NCBI GenBank assembly: GCA_029582155.1
Contig: CM055901.1
Coordinates: forward strand, 42,123,616 to 42,187,615
Length of the DNA: 64,000 bases
Origin: Panopea generosa
Taxonomy: Eukaryota > Mollusca > Bivalvia > Adapedonta > Hiatellidae
Direction: 5' to 3'
The notes beneath the pieces are model-generated. The model was not told the DNA's origin. It made no database searches and saw only the letters and a program-made list of their open reading frames with translations. A program made the translations under genes and the position numbers. Shown here one piece after another: positions 39,530-50,740 of the stretch. The first letter of the stretch is position 1. Each line of letters starts with the position of its first letter.

Positions 39530-40164
39530 GTAAGCTTTAAAATTAACTGACATTTTTAAGGCAGTAAAGCAGGATTTTTCAAGATTTTGAAATTGGCTTG
39601 ATTTTTTTTCTTCAATTTATCATACCTATATGATTATATTCACTGACCCCATATTGTCATAAGGATATCTATTTAAACATGCAAAAATGATATATTGAAA
39701 AGGGCCTAGGTAACTAATATTGATTTCTCGCTTAAAATTGCAGCATACTTTAAGCAGAAAATTAAGTAAGATTTAGTAAGTGAGTCACTTTATTTCATTT
39801 TTATTTCACTTTGAACTTTCATACTGGTTTACATATTTTAGAATTTGTTTAATTTTAAAAAGAATCATAAGATGATGTGAAGGTCATCAAGCAGTATTTA
39901 AGTAGTGTCTATTTTTAGAATGGGCATTTTGTTTGCAGTTTACCACTCCAATTGAAATATTGTTAATGCCACATTTTGGTGAATTTGAAACCAAACCAAA
40001 TTGTTTGCATTTATTTGTTTATGATAATAAATTTATAATCAATTTTATTTTTTTAAGTAGTCTTATTTCTTGATGAAAAAATGTGATATACATCACATAA
40101 TTATGACTAAATGATAAACTATATATTATTGTCAATTAAGATATATATATTCATTTAAGGGACT
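39530..40164. other. Intron after RPTP exon b, no gene recognised
   Basis: AT-rich, no supported feature. Confidence 0.45.
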
Positions 40165-40470
40165 AGTTGGCCAGATTAGCTCAGTCGGTAACGTGGCTGA
40201 CTATCAATCCAGGGGTCTTGAGTTTGAATCTACATGCAGCAACAGTCTCCGTGATGATTGATATATGACATTGTGTCTCACTATCATGTGTCTCTCACCA
40301 CTGATTCAAGTGGGAAAGTTTCAGCTACTTGCGGAGATGAAGTGTGATCGAGTACTGATTAACTTTTCAGGATCCCAGAAAACAGTGGTTAGGTTAACTG
40401 ATCATCTGTTAACCATTGATGGCATAAAAATGATGCTAAATATTCAATCAATCAGTCAATCAATCAAAAA
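40165..40470 (+). repeat. tRNA-derived SINE, family 1, intact copy
   Basis: Head GGCCAGATTAGCTCAGTCGG (A box) and GAGTTTGAATC (B box) with normal tRNA spacing. Core GTGATGATTGATATATGACA, tail TGATGCTAAATATTCAATC then (AATC)n. A 69-codon open frame inside (40265-40474) is not a gene. Confidence 0.85.
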
Positions 40471-41185
40471 CTAGTCTTACACTGTTCATTATATCTTGAT
40501 TTTATTAGTTGATACACTTAAATTTGCAAGCATAAAAAATTGCATATAATTTTTATATCATTAATAAAATGGCCATGTTCTATGATGTTTAATGTATTGT
40601 AACATTATTTGTGTACAATAGAAAGTGTCAATGTCAACAGTTTAAAGGGGCTACTATTTTGCAATTTGAGTAGATAATGTATATAAGGGTGTTAAAATGA
40701 GGTTAAATATACTGTAATTTTGAAATTTGTGACCGTATATGAGGTTTTAAAAGTTCTCAACTGCACCTTTGTTGTCTGTGTTTGATTATTTTTACCATTA
40801 AAAACCTCATACACAGTCTCAAATGTCAAATGTACAATATGCATTCTTTATAGTTGTAATCATAAATATATATTACACATATACAAGGGGGTTTAAAAAA
40901 GTTTGCTGAAAATATTTATAACTTTTTTATCATTTCAGTTTTAATCATATTTTATATTGATATTTCAATAACTTGTACAACAACTTTCACTAATGCATCT
41001 TTAAAACTGAAAATGTTACCATGATTATATAAACCCATGTCAAGCATGACCGGATCAGTGTCAAAATACACTGAATTAATGTCATGTCATTCTTAAATTA
41101 TGTTACTTCAAAGCCACATGGTATTACAATTATAAAACAACCTGCAAATGATTGTATTGTGCATACCTTTAATAGCAGTTGGAGA
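40471..41185. other. Intron, no gene recognised
   Basis: AT-rich, no supported feature. Confidence 0.4.
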
Positions 41186-41189
41186 TGAT

Positions 41190-44100
41190 TGTGGTTCCTG
41201 CAGGTACACCACGAGTCAAAACCACACTTCACATGTAGAAAACAACAAAAATCTGTTTCTTTGCTTAGCATCTTTTTCATTGGATCTTCACAAAATTTAT
41301 TTAGTAGTTATGTATATAACCATAATATCTCAGACAAGCTCTTGAACTGGGCAAATAAAAATTTATTATCAATGTCAGAGTAATGGCCTTTGAAACATTA
41401 AAAAATTGCATTATTTGACCTTGTGTGCACTCTAGTCCCGCATTTTTTATTTGATTCTCACCAAACTTGCACAGTTGTTATATAAGCATAATATCTCAAA
41501 TAAGTACTTGAACTGGCCAAATCGGATTATCAATGTCAGAGTTATGGCACGTAAAACATTAATAAATGTAAGCATAATACCTCTGACAAGTTCTTGAACT
41601 AGCCAAATCGGATTATTAATGTCAGAGTTACGGCCCTTGAAACATTAAAAAAAAAGCACAATTGTGCACTCTAGCACCCACATTTCATTTGATCTTCACC
41701 AAATTTTCACTTAATTGCAATGAAAAGGAAATACTTTAAATTCCTATACCATTCATCTGTAAAACAAATTTAGTCCCCGTACAGAACCCCTATACAACCC
41801 AGCCCCTTGATGTGTCAGAACTTCAATCACCCACTCTTAGGGATTTGTTATGAGCAGAAATGCTTTAGATTTTAAAAAAAGTTTTTTTTTGTACACATGG
41901 ATGCGAAAATGAAAATAATCAGTTTTCCCTATAATATTCCTATGCAAAATTAAAAAAACATATTACAGGGCCCAAATATATCCCAGCCTCTTGATATGCA
42001 GACTCTTTAATCCTTGCTGATGTAATGATAATTTATATCAAATATGAACTAGTTTGACTGAAAGGTTATTGAGAGGAAGCTTTGTAAAAATTCCCAATTT
42101 CAACTTTATTGCCCCACCCACCCCATGGCCCCTTATGGAAATTCAATCCTCTTTATTGAACAAAATCAGATTTATTGTTACTAGACAATGCTTTAGATCT
42201 CAAATTAAACAACATATTTACACAAATGGAAGAAAAAATGAGAATTTTCCATTTTCCCATAGTATTCCTTTGTAAAACTCAAAGACCTCTTACAGTGCCT
42301 CTATACATCTCAGTGTCCCATACAAACCATAGGGATAATTTATATCAAATATGAACAAATTTGACTGACAGGTTGCTGAGAATAAGATTTATGACAATGT
42401 TCAATTTTAACCATTTTTTTACCCCCACCCTGCCCCTTTTAGAAAGTCAATCCTTCATATCAAACAAAATCTTATACTCAAACTGAATAAAAAAAGTCAT
42501 AAATAAATGAAAAAAAGGAGAATTTTCTGTTTACCAAAAGTATTCCTATATAAAACTCAAAACCCCTTACAGGGCCCCTATAAATACAAGACCCTTGATT
42601 TGTATAAGTTTTAAACCCATACTCATTGGGATAATCTATATCAAATATGAACAAATTAGACTGACCGGTTGTTGAGAAAAAGATTTTTGAAAATTTTCTA
42701 TTTTGACCCTTTTTTACCCACCCTGTTCCCTTATGGAAAGTCAATTATCATTGTTGAACCAAATCTTATTTCCTATGATTAGAATGATACTTCAGAACTC
42801 ATATTGAATAATAATTTTGCCTAAATAGATGAAAAAATGAAAAAATTTTGTTTTCCGATAGTATCCCTATGTAAAATTCTAAGTCCCCTCACAGGGCCCC
42901 TATAAATATTAGCCCCAAAATTCTTATCTACAATTAAACCCCTACAACGGCATTGGGATAATCTTTGCCAAATATGAACACATCTGACTTACAGTTCTTA
43001 AGAAAACTATTTTTGTAATTCCCAATTTTTACCCTTTTGGGGCCCCTCCTGACCCCTTAAGACAGTGGAATCTAGTCATTTTTACAATCTGAACCTCCTT
43101 GACCAAACAGTGCTTCTGTATAGATGTAGGCAAAATCATTTCCATTTTAAAAAAAAAGAAAAATATTTATTATAATGACATGTGTCCCCTAATTGAACAC
43201 TCGGGGCGACGTCATTTTTAACCCTAGGGACACCATTTGAACAAATCTAACAAAACTATAGTTGGTTATCATTATTACATAAACATTTTTAAATTCTGTT
43301 GGGCCATTCGTGAGAAAAAGATTTTTTAAGTTTTGGACTATTTTTAGTGATGGCGGCCGTCTTGAATTTGAGATCGAAAAAAAAAAAATCTTCTGTATAG
43401 TCTCCTATGCAATAGAAACCTCCATATGAAGTTTCAGTTTAATTGGCCTTGTGGTTTCAGAGAAAGTGGTGCTAATGGACGACGGACAATGGACAACGCG
43501 CCATCTCATGATCCCTTCTGGCCTTTGGCCAGTAGAGCTATTAAATGCACTACTTGACCTTGTGTGCACTTTAGCACCCGCATTTTCATTTGATCCTCAC
43601 CAAACTTACACAGTAGTTTTATTACCATACTATATCTCGGGCAAGTTCTTGAACTGGCCAAACCAGGTTATTAATGTCAAAGTTATATCCCTTGAAACAT
43701 CAAAAAATGCAATATGTGTTTGCACTCTAGCACCCGCATTGTTCATTTTGATTCTCACCAAACTTATACAGTAAATATATAACTATAATATCTGGGATAA
43801 GTTCTTGAACTTGCCAGATCTGATTATTAAATGTCAGAGTTATGGCCCTTGAATTGTAAAATACTGCACTATTTGACCTTGTGTTTACTCTAGCACCAGT
43901 ATTTTTCATTTGATTCTCACCAAACTTACACAGTTGTTATATAACCATAATATCTTGGATAAGTTCTTGAACAGGCCAAATCAGGTAATTAATGTCTGAG
44001 TTACGGCCCTTGAATTATCAAGAATCACATTATTTGACCTTGTTTCCATTCTAGTACTTGCAACTTTCACTTGATGTCAACCAAACTTGCGTAATAGTTA

Positions 44101-44706
44101 TATAACACTGATACCTCTTGGACAAGTTCTTAAACTGGTCAAATTGGATAACTATTGTCACAGTTATGACTTTTGAATCATCAAAAATGTGTTTTTTATT
44201 GTTGTCTACACTCTAGCAAGTGCAGTTTTTATTTGATCCTCATTAAACTTAAACAGTAGTTATATAACTATAATATCTAGGAGAAGTTTTTGAACTGGCC
44301 AAATCAGATAATTAGTGTTCTAGCACTTGCAGTTTAATATTCGACAGAGACTTAAACAGTTATTATGACATTGTGACCATAATTATTATATTGAACAAGT
44401 TCTTGAACTGGCCAACAGGATAAATATTGTCAGAGTTAAGGCTCTTGAATTGTCAAAACTTATGTGTATTTGATGTTGTGTGCATTCCCATATTTAATCT
44501 AAATTAGACTTACACAGTTGTTATGTAACCATAATATGAAGTTCTTGAACTGGTCAAATCTGATAATTAATGTCGGGTGTTATGGTCCTTGAATCAACAA
44601 AAAATTGCATTATAAGAATTTATGTACACTCTAGCACCTGCAAAAATTTGGCATTGCCTCCTCTGCCACAGTCGAGAGATTTAGGGCCAGATGGCACTCT
44701 TGTTTT
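41190..44706 (+). repeat. Hairpin-class repeat (plus orientation) with ~150-bp period, split by a nested element
   Basis: The outer parts, 41220-41705 and 43545-44706, are made of one ~150-165-bp segment repeated: GCACTCTAGCACCCGCATTT, TTGATCCTCACCAAACTT, CAAGTTCTTGAACTGGCC, TGTCAGAGTTATGGCCCTTG. The tail AGGGCCAGATGGCACTCTTG-TTTT closes it just 36 bp before RPTP exon c. The head is not recognisable. The middle is a minus-oriented insertion (next entry). Confidence 0.68.
41710..43543 (-). repeat. Hairpin-headed repeat, AGCTCTACTGGCC family, minus strand, nested
   Basis: On the minus strand the head at 43543 reads AGCTCTACTGGCCAAAGGCC, then GTCCATTGTCCGTCGTCC, AAGATGGCC-like and ACTAAAAATAGTCCAAAAC text, ACACCATTTGAACAAATC reversed order as at 61197-62247. 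A ~300-bp segment (words CAGGGCCCCTATAAAT, TATCAAATATGAACAAAT, GAGAATTTTC on the plus strand) is present about four times between 41850 and 43100 but only once in the 61.2-kb copy. No CTTGTTT tail is found at its 41.7-kb end. Confidence 0.72.
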
Positions 44707-44741
44707 TTAATGATGTGAATATTAATGTTATCTTGTTACAG

Positions 44742-44890
44742 GATGGTTGTGACCAACATCGTGTTGTGAAACATTATGAGATGGGAGGTTTTACTGGAGA
44801 AGCTACGGATCCAGGCTTTCTGCTGGATGTCAGAAGAAGAGTCAGTCGTCACATGCGGACGGTTCCCGGTCCCATGCTGGTACACTGCAG
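44742..44890 (+). CDS. RPTP exon c: D1, WPD-loop region and start of the P-loop
   Basis: TTACAG acceptor, GTAAAC donor; phase 0 start, phase 2 end (49 codons plus AG). The exon reads VVKHYEMGGFTGEATDPG, then FLLDVRRRV and GPMLVHC. The tail GPMLVHC is the unmistakable beta strand and catalytic Cys of a PTP P-loop. Upstream, aligning VKHYEMGGFTGE with the canonical V-R-x-F-x-F-x-x-W-P-D-H places F-T-G where W-P-D should be, so the general-acid Asp is absent. The segment after it is also about two residues shorter than in R2B D1 domains. Inference: the domain may bind rather than hydrolyse phosphotyrosine. Confidence 0.85.
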
Positions 44891-44969
44891 GTAAACTTAT
44901 AAGAAATCATCATCAAAGTATTTTCAAATTGCAAATAGATATTTTTTCAATCGACAAGCCATTTCTAAG

Positions 44970-45158
44970 AAATATAAGTGGAGCATATGGTCTGGTGGTA
45001 GACATCATTACTGTGTAATATAAGTAGAGCATATGGTCTGGTGGTAGACATCATCACTGTATAATATAAGTAGAGCATATGGTCTGGTGGTAGACATCAT
45101 CACTGTGTAATATAAGTAGAGCATATGGTCTGATGGTAGACATCATCACTGTGTAATG
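44970..45158 (+). repeat. 46-bp tandem repeat, four units
   Basis: AATATAAGTAGAGCATATGG, TCTGGTGGTAGACATCATCA, CTGTGT repeated with few changes. The unit resembles the head of a SINE whose remaining part follows directly. Confidence 0.85.
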
Positions 45159-45275
45159 TTGTTGAGCAAGACACTTCATCAACATAGGTTAAGTGCTGGT
45201 TCTACCTAGGAACACTTTGAGCGTGATTGTAATAACTTGTTTCACAATCGAAGTTAAATAATTAAGTTTAAACAA
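45110..45275 (+). repeat. SINE fragment (family 4 tail)
   Basis: GAGCAAGACACTTCATCAAC, AAGTGCTGGTTCTACCTAGG and TTGAGCGTGATTGTAATAAC parallel the GTACTGGTTCTACCC-AG and GAGCTTTCATTGTAATCAAG body of the family 4 SINEs. Its head is shared with the 46-bp array. Confidence 0.55.
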
Positions 45276-45312
45276 AGAAATGTAAAACAACTGACAGTGC
45301 TTCAAAGATTTC

Positions 45313-46313
45313 ATTTTTAGCTCTACTGGCCAAAGGCCATCAGGGCTTATGTCTTGGTAAATTGTTTGTCGTCCGTCCATTGTCCTTCTGCTAACCTTTT
45401 TTTTGTAGATGCCATAGCACCCCCATTTTTCATTGAATCTTAACCAAACTATCACAGCAATTACATAACCACACAATCTCAGACAAGTTTTTGAGCCAGC
45501 ATGATTTGACCACAAGTGCTCACACCACAGTGTTTATAAGCACATTTTAAGTGAAACTTTAAAAGAAAACATTTTCTCTGAAAATTCAATGTGTAGACTA
45601 TAGATATTTTACATGTATCATTGCATGGAGGTTCCCTAAAGTGTTTGTTTAAGTCGGGTCCCTGGGATAAAATTTGGAGCTCACTAGCAGCCACATAGGT
45701 CACTGTTTTACATAGAGATATATAATGTTGTAGATGGCATATATCTATTTTAACTAAACTTGCACAGTAGTTATATAACTACAAAATCTCAGACAAGTTA
45801 TTGAACTAGTGTGATTTGACTGCAAATGCCCGCCACAGGGCTTATAAGCACAAAATTAGAATCTTAAAAAAAAACATTTTCTGTGAAAATTCAATGCTTA
45901 GAACTTAAATATTTTACATGTAGCATTGCATGGAGGTCTCCTAAATGGTTTGTTGAAGTCAGGTCCCTGATGTCAAATATTTGGGGCTGCAACAAAGGGT
46001 CACTATTTTACATAGAGTTATATAGGGAAAATGTAGACACAATAAACTATCGCCTCCTTTTTTCATTGAATCCTAACCAAACTTGCACAGCAGTTATATA
46101 ACCACAAAATCTCCAACAAGTGCTTGAACCAGGGTGATTCAACCACAAATGCCACCACCACAGGGCTTATAAACTTAGATATTTTACATGTAGTACTGCA
46201 TGGAGGTCCCCTAAAATGTTTGTTGAAGAAGAACAAAAAGTTTTTCCTCAGAAATGTTCATCTGTCCATGTGTTGCCTGTAGAGTGATTCAGGCCCTCTT
46301 TGTCCTCTTGTTT
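45313..46313 (+). repeat. Hairpin-headed repeat, AGCTCTACTGGCC family
   Basis: Head TTTTTAGCTCTACTGGCCAA, AGGCCATCAGGGCT, then GTCGTCCGTCCATTGTCC. A ~270-300-bp segment recurs three times (AACATTTTCTGTGAAAATTC; TTTTACATGTA; GCATGGAGGT at about 45623, 45927 and 46198). Tail TCAGGCCCTCTTTGTCCTCTTGTTT shortened here to its key words CAGGCCCTC and CTCTTGTTT. Confidence 0.75.
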
Positions 46314-46657
46314 CAATAGAAATCCAAAGTCATTTTCTGTTCTATATGGAGTCTCTTCCTCCCTTACCCTTACATATAGAGCTAAGCTTGGTTAACAAAA
46401 CCAGAATCCCAGTTTACCATTTTTATAAAAAATTATTTATTCATCCATTTGTCACTGGCAAGATGTTTTAGTCCAACGTTTGATATTTAGTTTGAAGTTT
46501 TTGTTAAGTATTTTGTAGTTAGCACAGTAAAAAGGGATTTCTGCTTTTCAACAGAATCACTTTACACAAACAGTTGTACTGTCCTCGGAAATTAGCACAT
46601 GAACGAATTTACAACTTTTACAAAGATGTCGCCAGGAGAGATGAACTAAAAAACTCA

Positions 46658-46870
46658 TAAGTGGAGTGGTAGTGTAATAGATAGAGTGTTGGTCACTCAC
46701 GCTAGAGGTTGCTGGTTTGATCCCCAGCTCTACCAAGGTCTTTCATTAAAAAACACTCAGTACTGGTTCTACCCAGGAAGCGGACTGGAGAGCGGTTCAT
46801 ATAAGCTTTGAGCTTTCATTGTAATCAAGTTAGAACAAATTAATATAAATTAAAACTAACAAAAAAAATG
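46658..46870 (+). repeat. tRNA-derived SINE, family 4
   Basis: GTGGAGTGGTAGTGTAATAG, GGTTGCTGGTTTGATCCCC (B box), CTCTACCAAGGTC, ACACTCAGTACTGGTTCTAC, CCAGGAAGCGGACTGGAGAG, and ATTGTAATCAAGTTAGAAC. Best preserved member of this family in the window. Confidence 0.8.
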
Positions 46871-47989
46871 TTTCATAACAGTTTAATGTATTGTATAAAT
46901 AATTATCCCCAACAATTTCTGGAATTCTAGAACACTTTCACATTCAACGGACAGCTAAGTCTTTGTCAGAAAGCTTGTCTTTTTTTAAACAATTCATTGG
47001 ATGCATTTAATTGAAAGATAGCCAGTCTCACTGGACCTATCCTAGCTTTCTGCTGCACCAGTAAGGCAGTAACCACTGCCGCTATGTGATCAAGTATCTA
47101 TTAGTTGTGGCAGTAGTTTGGTTTTCCCAGCAGTCATCTTGTAGACTTGATTGTTTTTTCCTTAAATAATGTCTGCAGCAGCTGTCATTGGGCAATCCAG
47201 AGCTCTGATAATAAAAATAAAATTTTAAAATTTTAGTCAAAAATATGAAATTACAAATTTACAAAAAGCATAGCAAAGCAAATGTAAAATATTGCTGTTT
47301 GACAAATACTGTTATTGCTCATAGAATCCAGTCAGATTCTCTATCTCAAGAGAAAGGTTCTGATATTAAAATTTATTGTTTGCCAATGCTTTATTAATAA
47401 ACAAGATATATTATAAACTGTAATACATTTAAAATTAATTAAATGAACAAATGATTGACCGACTGAACAAATGAATGAATGACTGACCAAACAGGCAGTT
47501 AAATGAATGAAAAAATGAATAAATGAATTGGGGTTTTATGATGTATCAACACAAAAAGGTTATATGCCACCAACAGGAAGGAAGATTTGAGATTCACTCT
47601 CAAAAGACTACAATATATATATATATATATTGATCCTAAATCCTAGCTATCATGGAACTGCTGAGTATTAGCAAAATTCTATCCAGTACTCAATTGTGTC
47701 ACCTCTAAGGTCATGTAGGAGCCACATGTCTTATTCCTGCCATTATTCATGTGGCACCATGGAACCACAAGGGGATGCTTATTAAACAAAAATAATGGAC
47801 ATGACAAATGAATGATAAAATGGACATGACACTCATTCGGAGGATTCCTGAACTCCCCTGCATTGATAATATTCATGGTGTTATATTGCTCAGGACCACA
47901 TGGGTTACAACCGAACAAAATACATTCTTGGACATTTGTGCACTTTATCTAGTTTATCTATTTTACAAACAGAATTTAAGATCTGCCAC
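46871..47989. other. Intron, no gene; simple repeats
   Basis: Imperfect (AATG)n at about 47450-47527 and (AT)n at 47613-47631. No gene recognised. Confidence 0.5.
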
Positions 47990-48250
47990 AGCTGAGTTGT
48001 CTAGAGAGCCGTCTCAAGATCACTTACATCTCACCTCCGTAGTTGTAAGTTTGAATCCCTCTTGGTCCAAAGACATTTTAATGTGTGAAAGGTATGCCAG
48101 TAAATGCAGAAGAACAAGATTCATTCTGAGGTCTTCCTCCGCCAGTAAATATACCATATATGACCTGAAATGTGTTGAAAATGGAAACCCATTACCCCTC
48201 CTCCCACACACACACACAAACACACGCACACACAAACACACACTGGAAAC
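47990..48250 (+). repeat. SINE-like interspersed repeat, copy 2, with (CA)n tail
   Basis: B-box-like TTGTAAGTTTGAATCCC, then ATTCTGAGGTCTTCCTCC, ATACCATATATGACC, AATGTGTTGAAAATGG and a (CA)n tract at 48208-48243. Matches the reverse strand of 7388-7560. A 154-codon open frame (47808-48272) running through it is accidental. Confidence 0.6.
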
Positions 48251-48374
48251 AAACAAAATGTTTTTTAAGTAAGTTTGCAATTTGCATATCATTTATCAAA
48301 ATAGTGTTTGTTTAATGAAACATGTTTTGAAACAAATTGTCAGTTGTCATTTACTTTTAATAACACTTCTGCAG

Positions 48375-48510
48375 GTGTGGTGGTGGGCGTACTGCAGTGT
48401 TTATCGCAATAGATTACTGTTTGAAACAGCTGGATGCTGAAAACTTTGTAGATATATACAGTACTGTGCTGCATCTGCGCAAATTCAGACAGAATATGGT
48501 CAGGTCACTG
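48375..48510 (+). CDS. RPTP exon d: D1, rest of the P-loop to the NMV motif
   Basis: CTGCAG acceptor, GTAAGT donor. One base completes the split Arg codon (AG|G) from exon c, then 45 codons follow, ending in phase 0. With exon c the active site reads HC-RCGGG-RT, preserving Cys, five residues and Arg of CX5R, but with R, C, G, G, G in place of the usual S, A, G, V, G. The GGGR wording recalls the inactive D2 domains of PTPRK/M/T (LNGGGRS). Downstream VDIYSTVLHLRKFRQNMVRSL matches IY--V--LR--R-NMVQT. The last ten bases, CAGGTCACTG, are the first unit of the 32-bp satellite that fills the following intron. Confidence 0.87.
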
Positions 48511-49215
48511 GTAAGTTTGTTTACATATTTGGCAGGTCATTGGTAAGTTTATTTACATTTTTGCAGGTCACTACAAGTTGTTTACATCATGACAGGTCAC
48601 TTGTCAGTTTGTTTACATCTTTTACTGGTCACTAGTAATTTTGTTTACATATTTGGCAGGTCATTGGTTAGTTTATTTAAATTTTTGGCAGGTCACTACA
48701 AGTTGTTTACATCATGACAGGTCACTGGTAAGTTTATTTACATCTTTGACTGCAGGTCACTAGTTAGTTTGTTTACATCTTTGACTGGTCACTGGTAAGT
48801 TTATTTACATATTTGACAGGTCACTGGTAAGTTAATTTACATTTTTGGCAGGTCACTACAAGTTGTTTACATCATGACAGGTTACTGGTAAGTTTGTTTA
48901 CATCTTTGACTGGTCACTGGTAAGTTTGTTTCCATTTTTGGCAGGTCACTGGTAAGTTTGTTTACATCTTTGGCAGATCACTAAAAGCTGTTTACATCAT
49001 GACAGGTTACTGGTAAGTTTGTTTACATCTTTGACTGATCATTGATAAGTTTGTTAACACCTTGGCAGGTCACTGGTAAGTTTGTTTACATCTTTGACAG
49101 GTCACTGGTAAGTTTGTTTACATTTTTGGCAGGTCACTACAAGTTGTTTACATCATGATAGATCACTGGTAAGTTTGTTTACAAACAACTTTTGACAGGT
49201 CACTAGTAAGTAACT
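48501..49215 (+). repeat. 32-bp satellite growing out of RPTP exon d, part 1
   Basis: Unit CAGGTCACTGGTAAGTTTGT, TTACATCTTTGG. Unit 1 starts inside the exon: its first ten bases are the last ten coding bases of exon d, and GTAAGT is the authentic splice donor. About 20 further units follow in the intron, many retaining CACTG-GTAAG; a subset reads CACTACAAG or starts with GACAGGTTACTGG. Confidence 0.92.
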
Positions 49216-50740
49216 TTAATGGCCAAACTGTGGGTATTAAGGGGAGGTAATGGCAGTGGGAGTGTTTTCCCTTATTTTTCAAAACAAATTCAGATCTTGA
49301 AGAGTAGTTTTCAAATCTGAATTAAATTCATTTTTTGAAAATTTTGAAATTTGTCATGCATCATGGTCTAAATATTCCTCACATGGCCAAATTTAAGATG
49401 TAATAATTAAATGCAAACTACAAATCACCCAAGACTTTCCAAACTTTTAAATGATTTCTTGTATTATCCTTTTTTTAATCACTAACAGTATAATTTATAT
49501 ACGAGAGGTTAAGACGCATTTAATAAAATCCATATTTATGCAAGACTAGTGCATCGCTATATTTTGCACAACTTGCATATTGGTGTATTTGTCATCAACA
49601 TACAGAATTTTAGTGTATTTCTTATGCCAGTAATAATGTTATAGTATCCATAGCAACATCCATATATGGCTAGTGTCGCAGCTCAAAATGTTGAACAATT
49701 TGAAAAAATAACAATTGTTACCCTGTAAACTCATGGTTGATCATATATTATAAGACACATCATCAACGTATTTAAGTATTGGCAATCTATGCAAGTCTGA
49801 GGGGTTTAACAAACTTACAATGAAAAGGTAGAGATGTTCAGAAGCGAAAATGACATCTGAAGAAAAGGTGAAACAACGAGAAGAAATACAGTTTTGTGTC
49901 ACTATTAGAAAGATACCAATCCAAATGATAGAAATGCTTAGTAAAACTCTGAGATAGTTATCTGTAGTGCATTCTGCAGTCTAAAAATAGCACAAATGGT
50001 ACAGCCAGGAAAGAGAAATATAATGGATGATTACAGGGGTGGTTGCCTGTGTTAAAATCACCAAAAGTCACGTCAACAGCATAAAAGATGCCTCAACAAT
50101 GATAGCCATTATACAGTTCATAAAAAATACTGTAAACTAAGTACATGTTAAGGTCCTGGTACAGCACACACAATAATTAAGGATGAATTACATGCAGGTC
50201 ATTAAAGTGCCTGCAGTTTTCCCAAATTGCTTAAAGAAATTGGAACATTTTTTAATAAAGAAGTGGAAAAATCATCCGACCACAGTTTATGATTTACGGT
50301 TGATACACATGTTATGATTATGAAAACAACACAATTAATTGAAGTTTGTTATTAGCACAGTCTCTATCACATCATTTTCTATTTTGGATCCAAGGTATGA
50401 TTTGAGGTATTGTGTTGAAAAGAAGAAACCTTCACAAACATTTTGCTGGCTGCAATTATTACTATTCTATTAATAGACCATAATTATACATTCCCACTTC
50501 TGTAGAGTAAATACAGTCGATTCAAATATGAATGTAAATGAGTTACGGTCACTGCATTTTGATATAGGTAAAGTAGGTAAATCGTGTTTGCCAAACATAG
50601 TTTTAACATAAACATTTAAACCTGCAAACCCCCATATCAATTATAATTAAGATACTTGTTTATGCTTACAATGGTTCTCAGGTAAATGAAAATTACCTGT
50701 AATTCACATACAATAGATTGATTGGATGTTGGGGCTTTAA
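49216..50740. other. Unique sequence interrupting the 32-bp satellite
   Basis: About 1.5 kb without satellite units; the same satellite resumes at about 50745. I found no terminal repeats or open frame, so whether this is an insertion or old intron sequence between two expansions is unresolved. Confidence 0.5.

Noticed and set aside
40165..40250. A true tRNA gene
   Set aside because: A and B boxes are present, but the stems are not intact and the sequence continues into a SINE core and (AATC)n tail.
47808..48272. 154-codon open frame on the plus strand
   Set aside because: It runs through a dispersed SINE-like repeat and a (CA)n tract, with no family resemblance.
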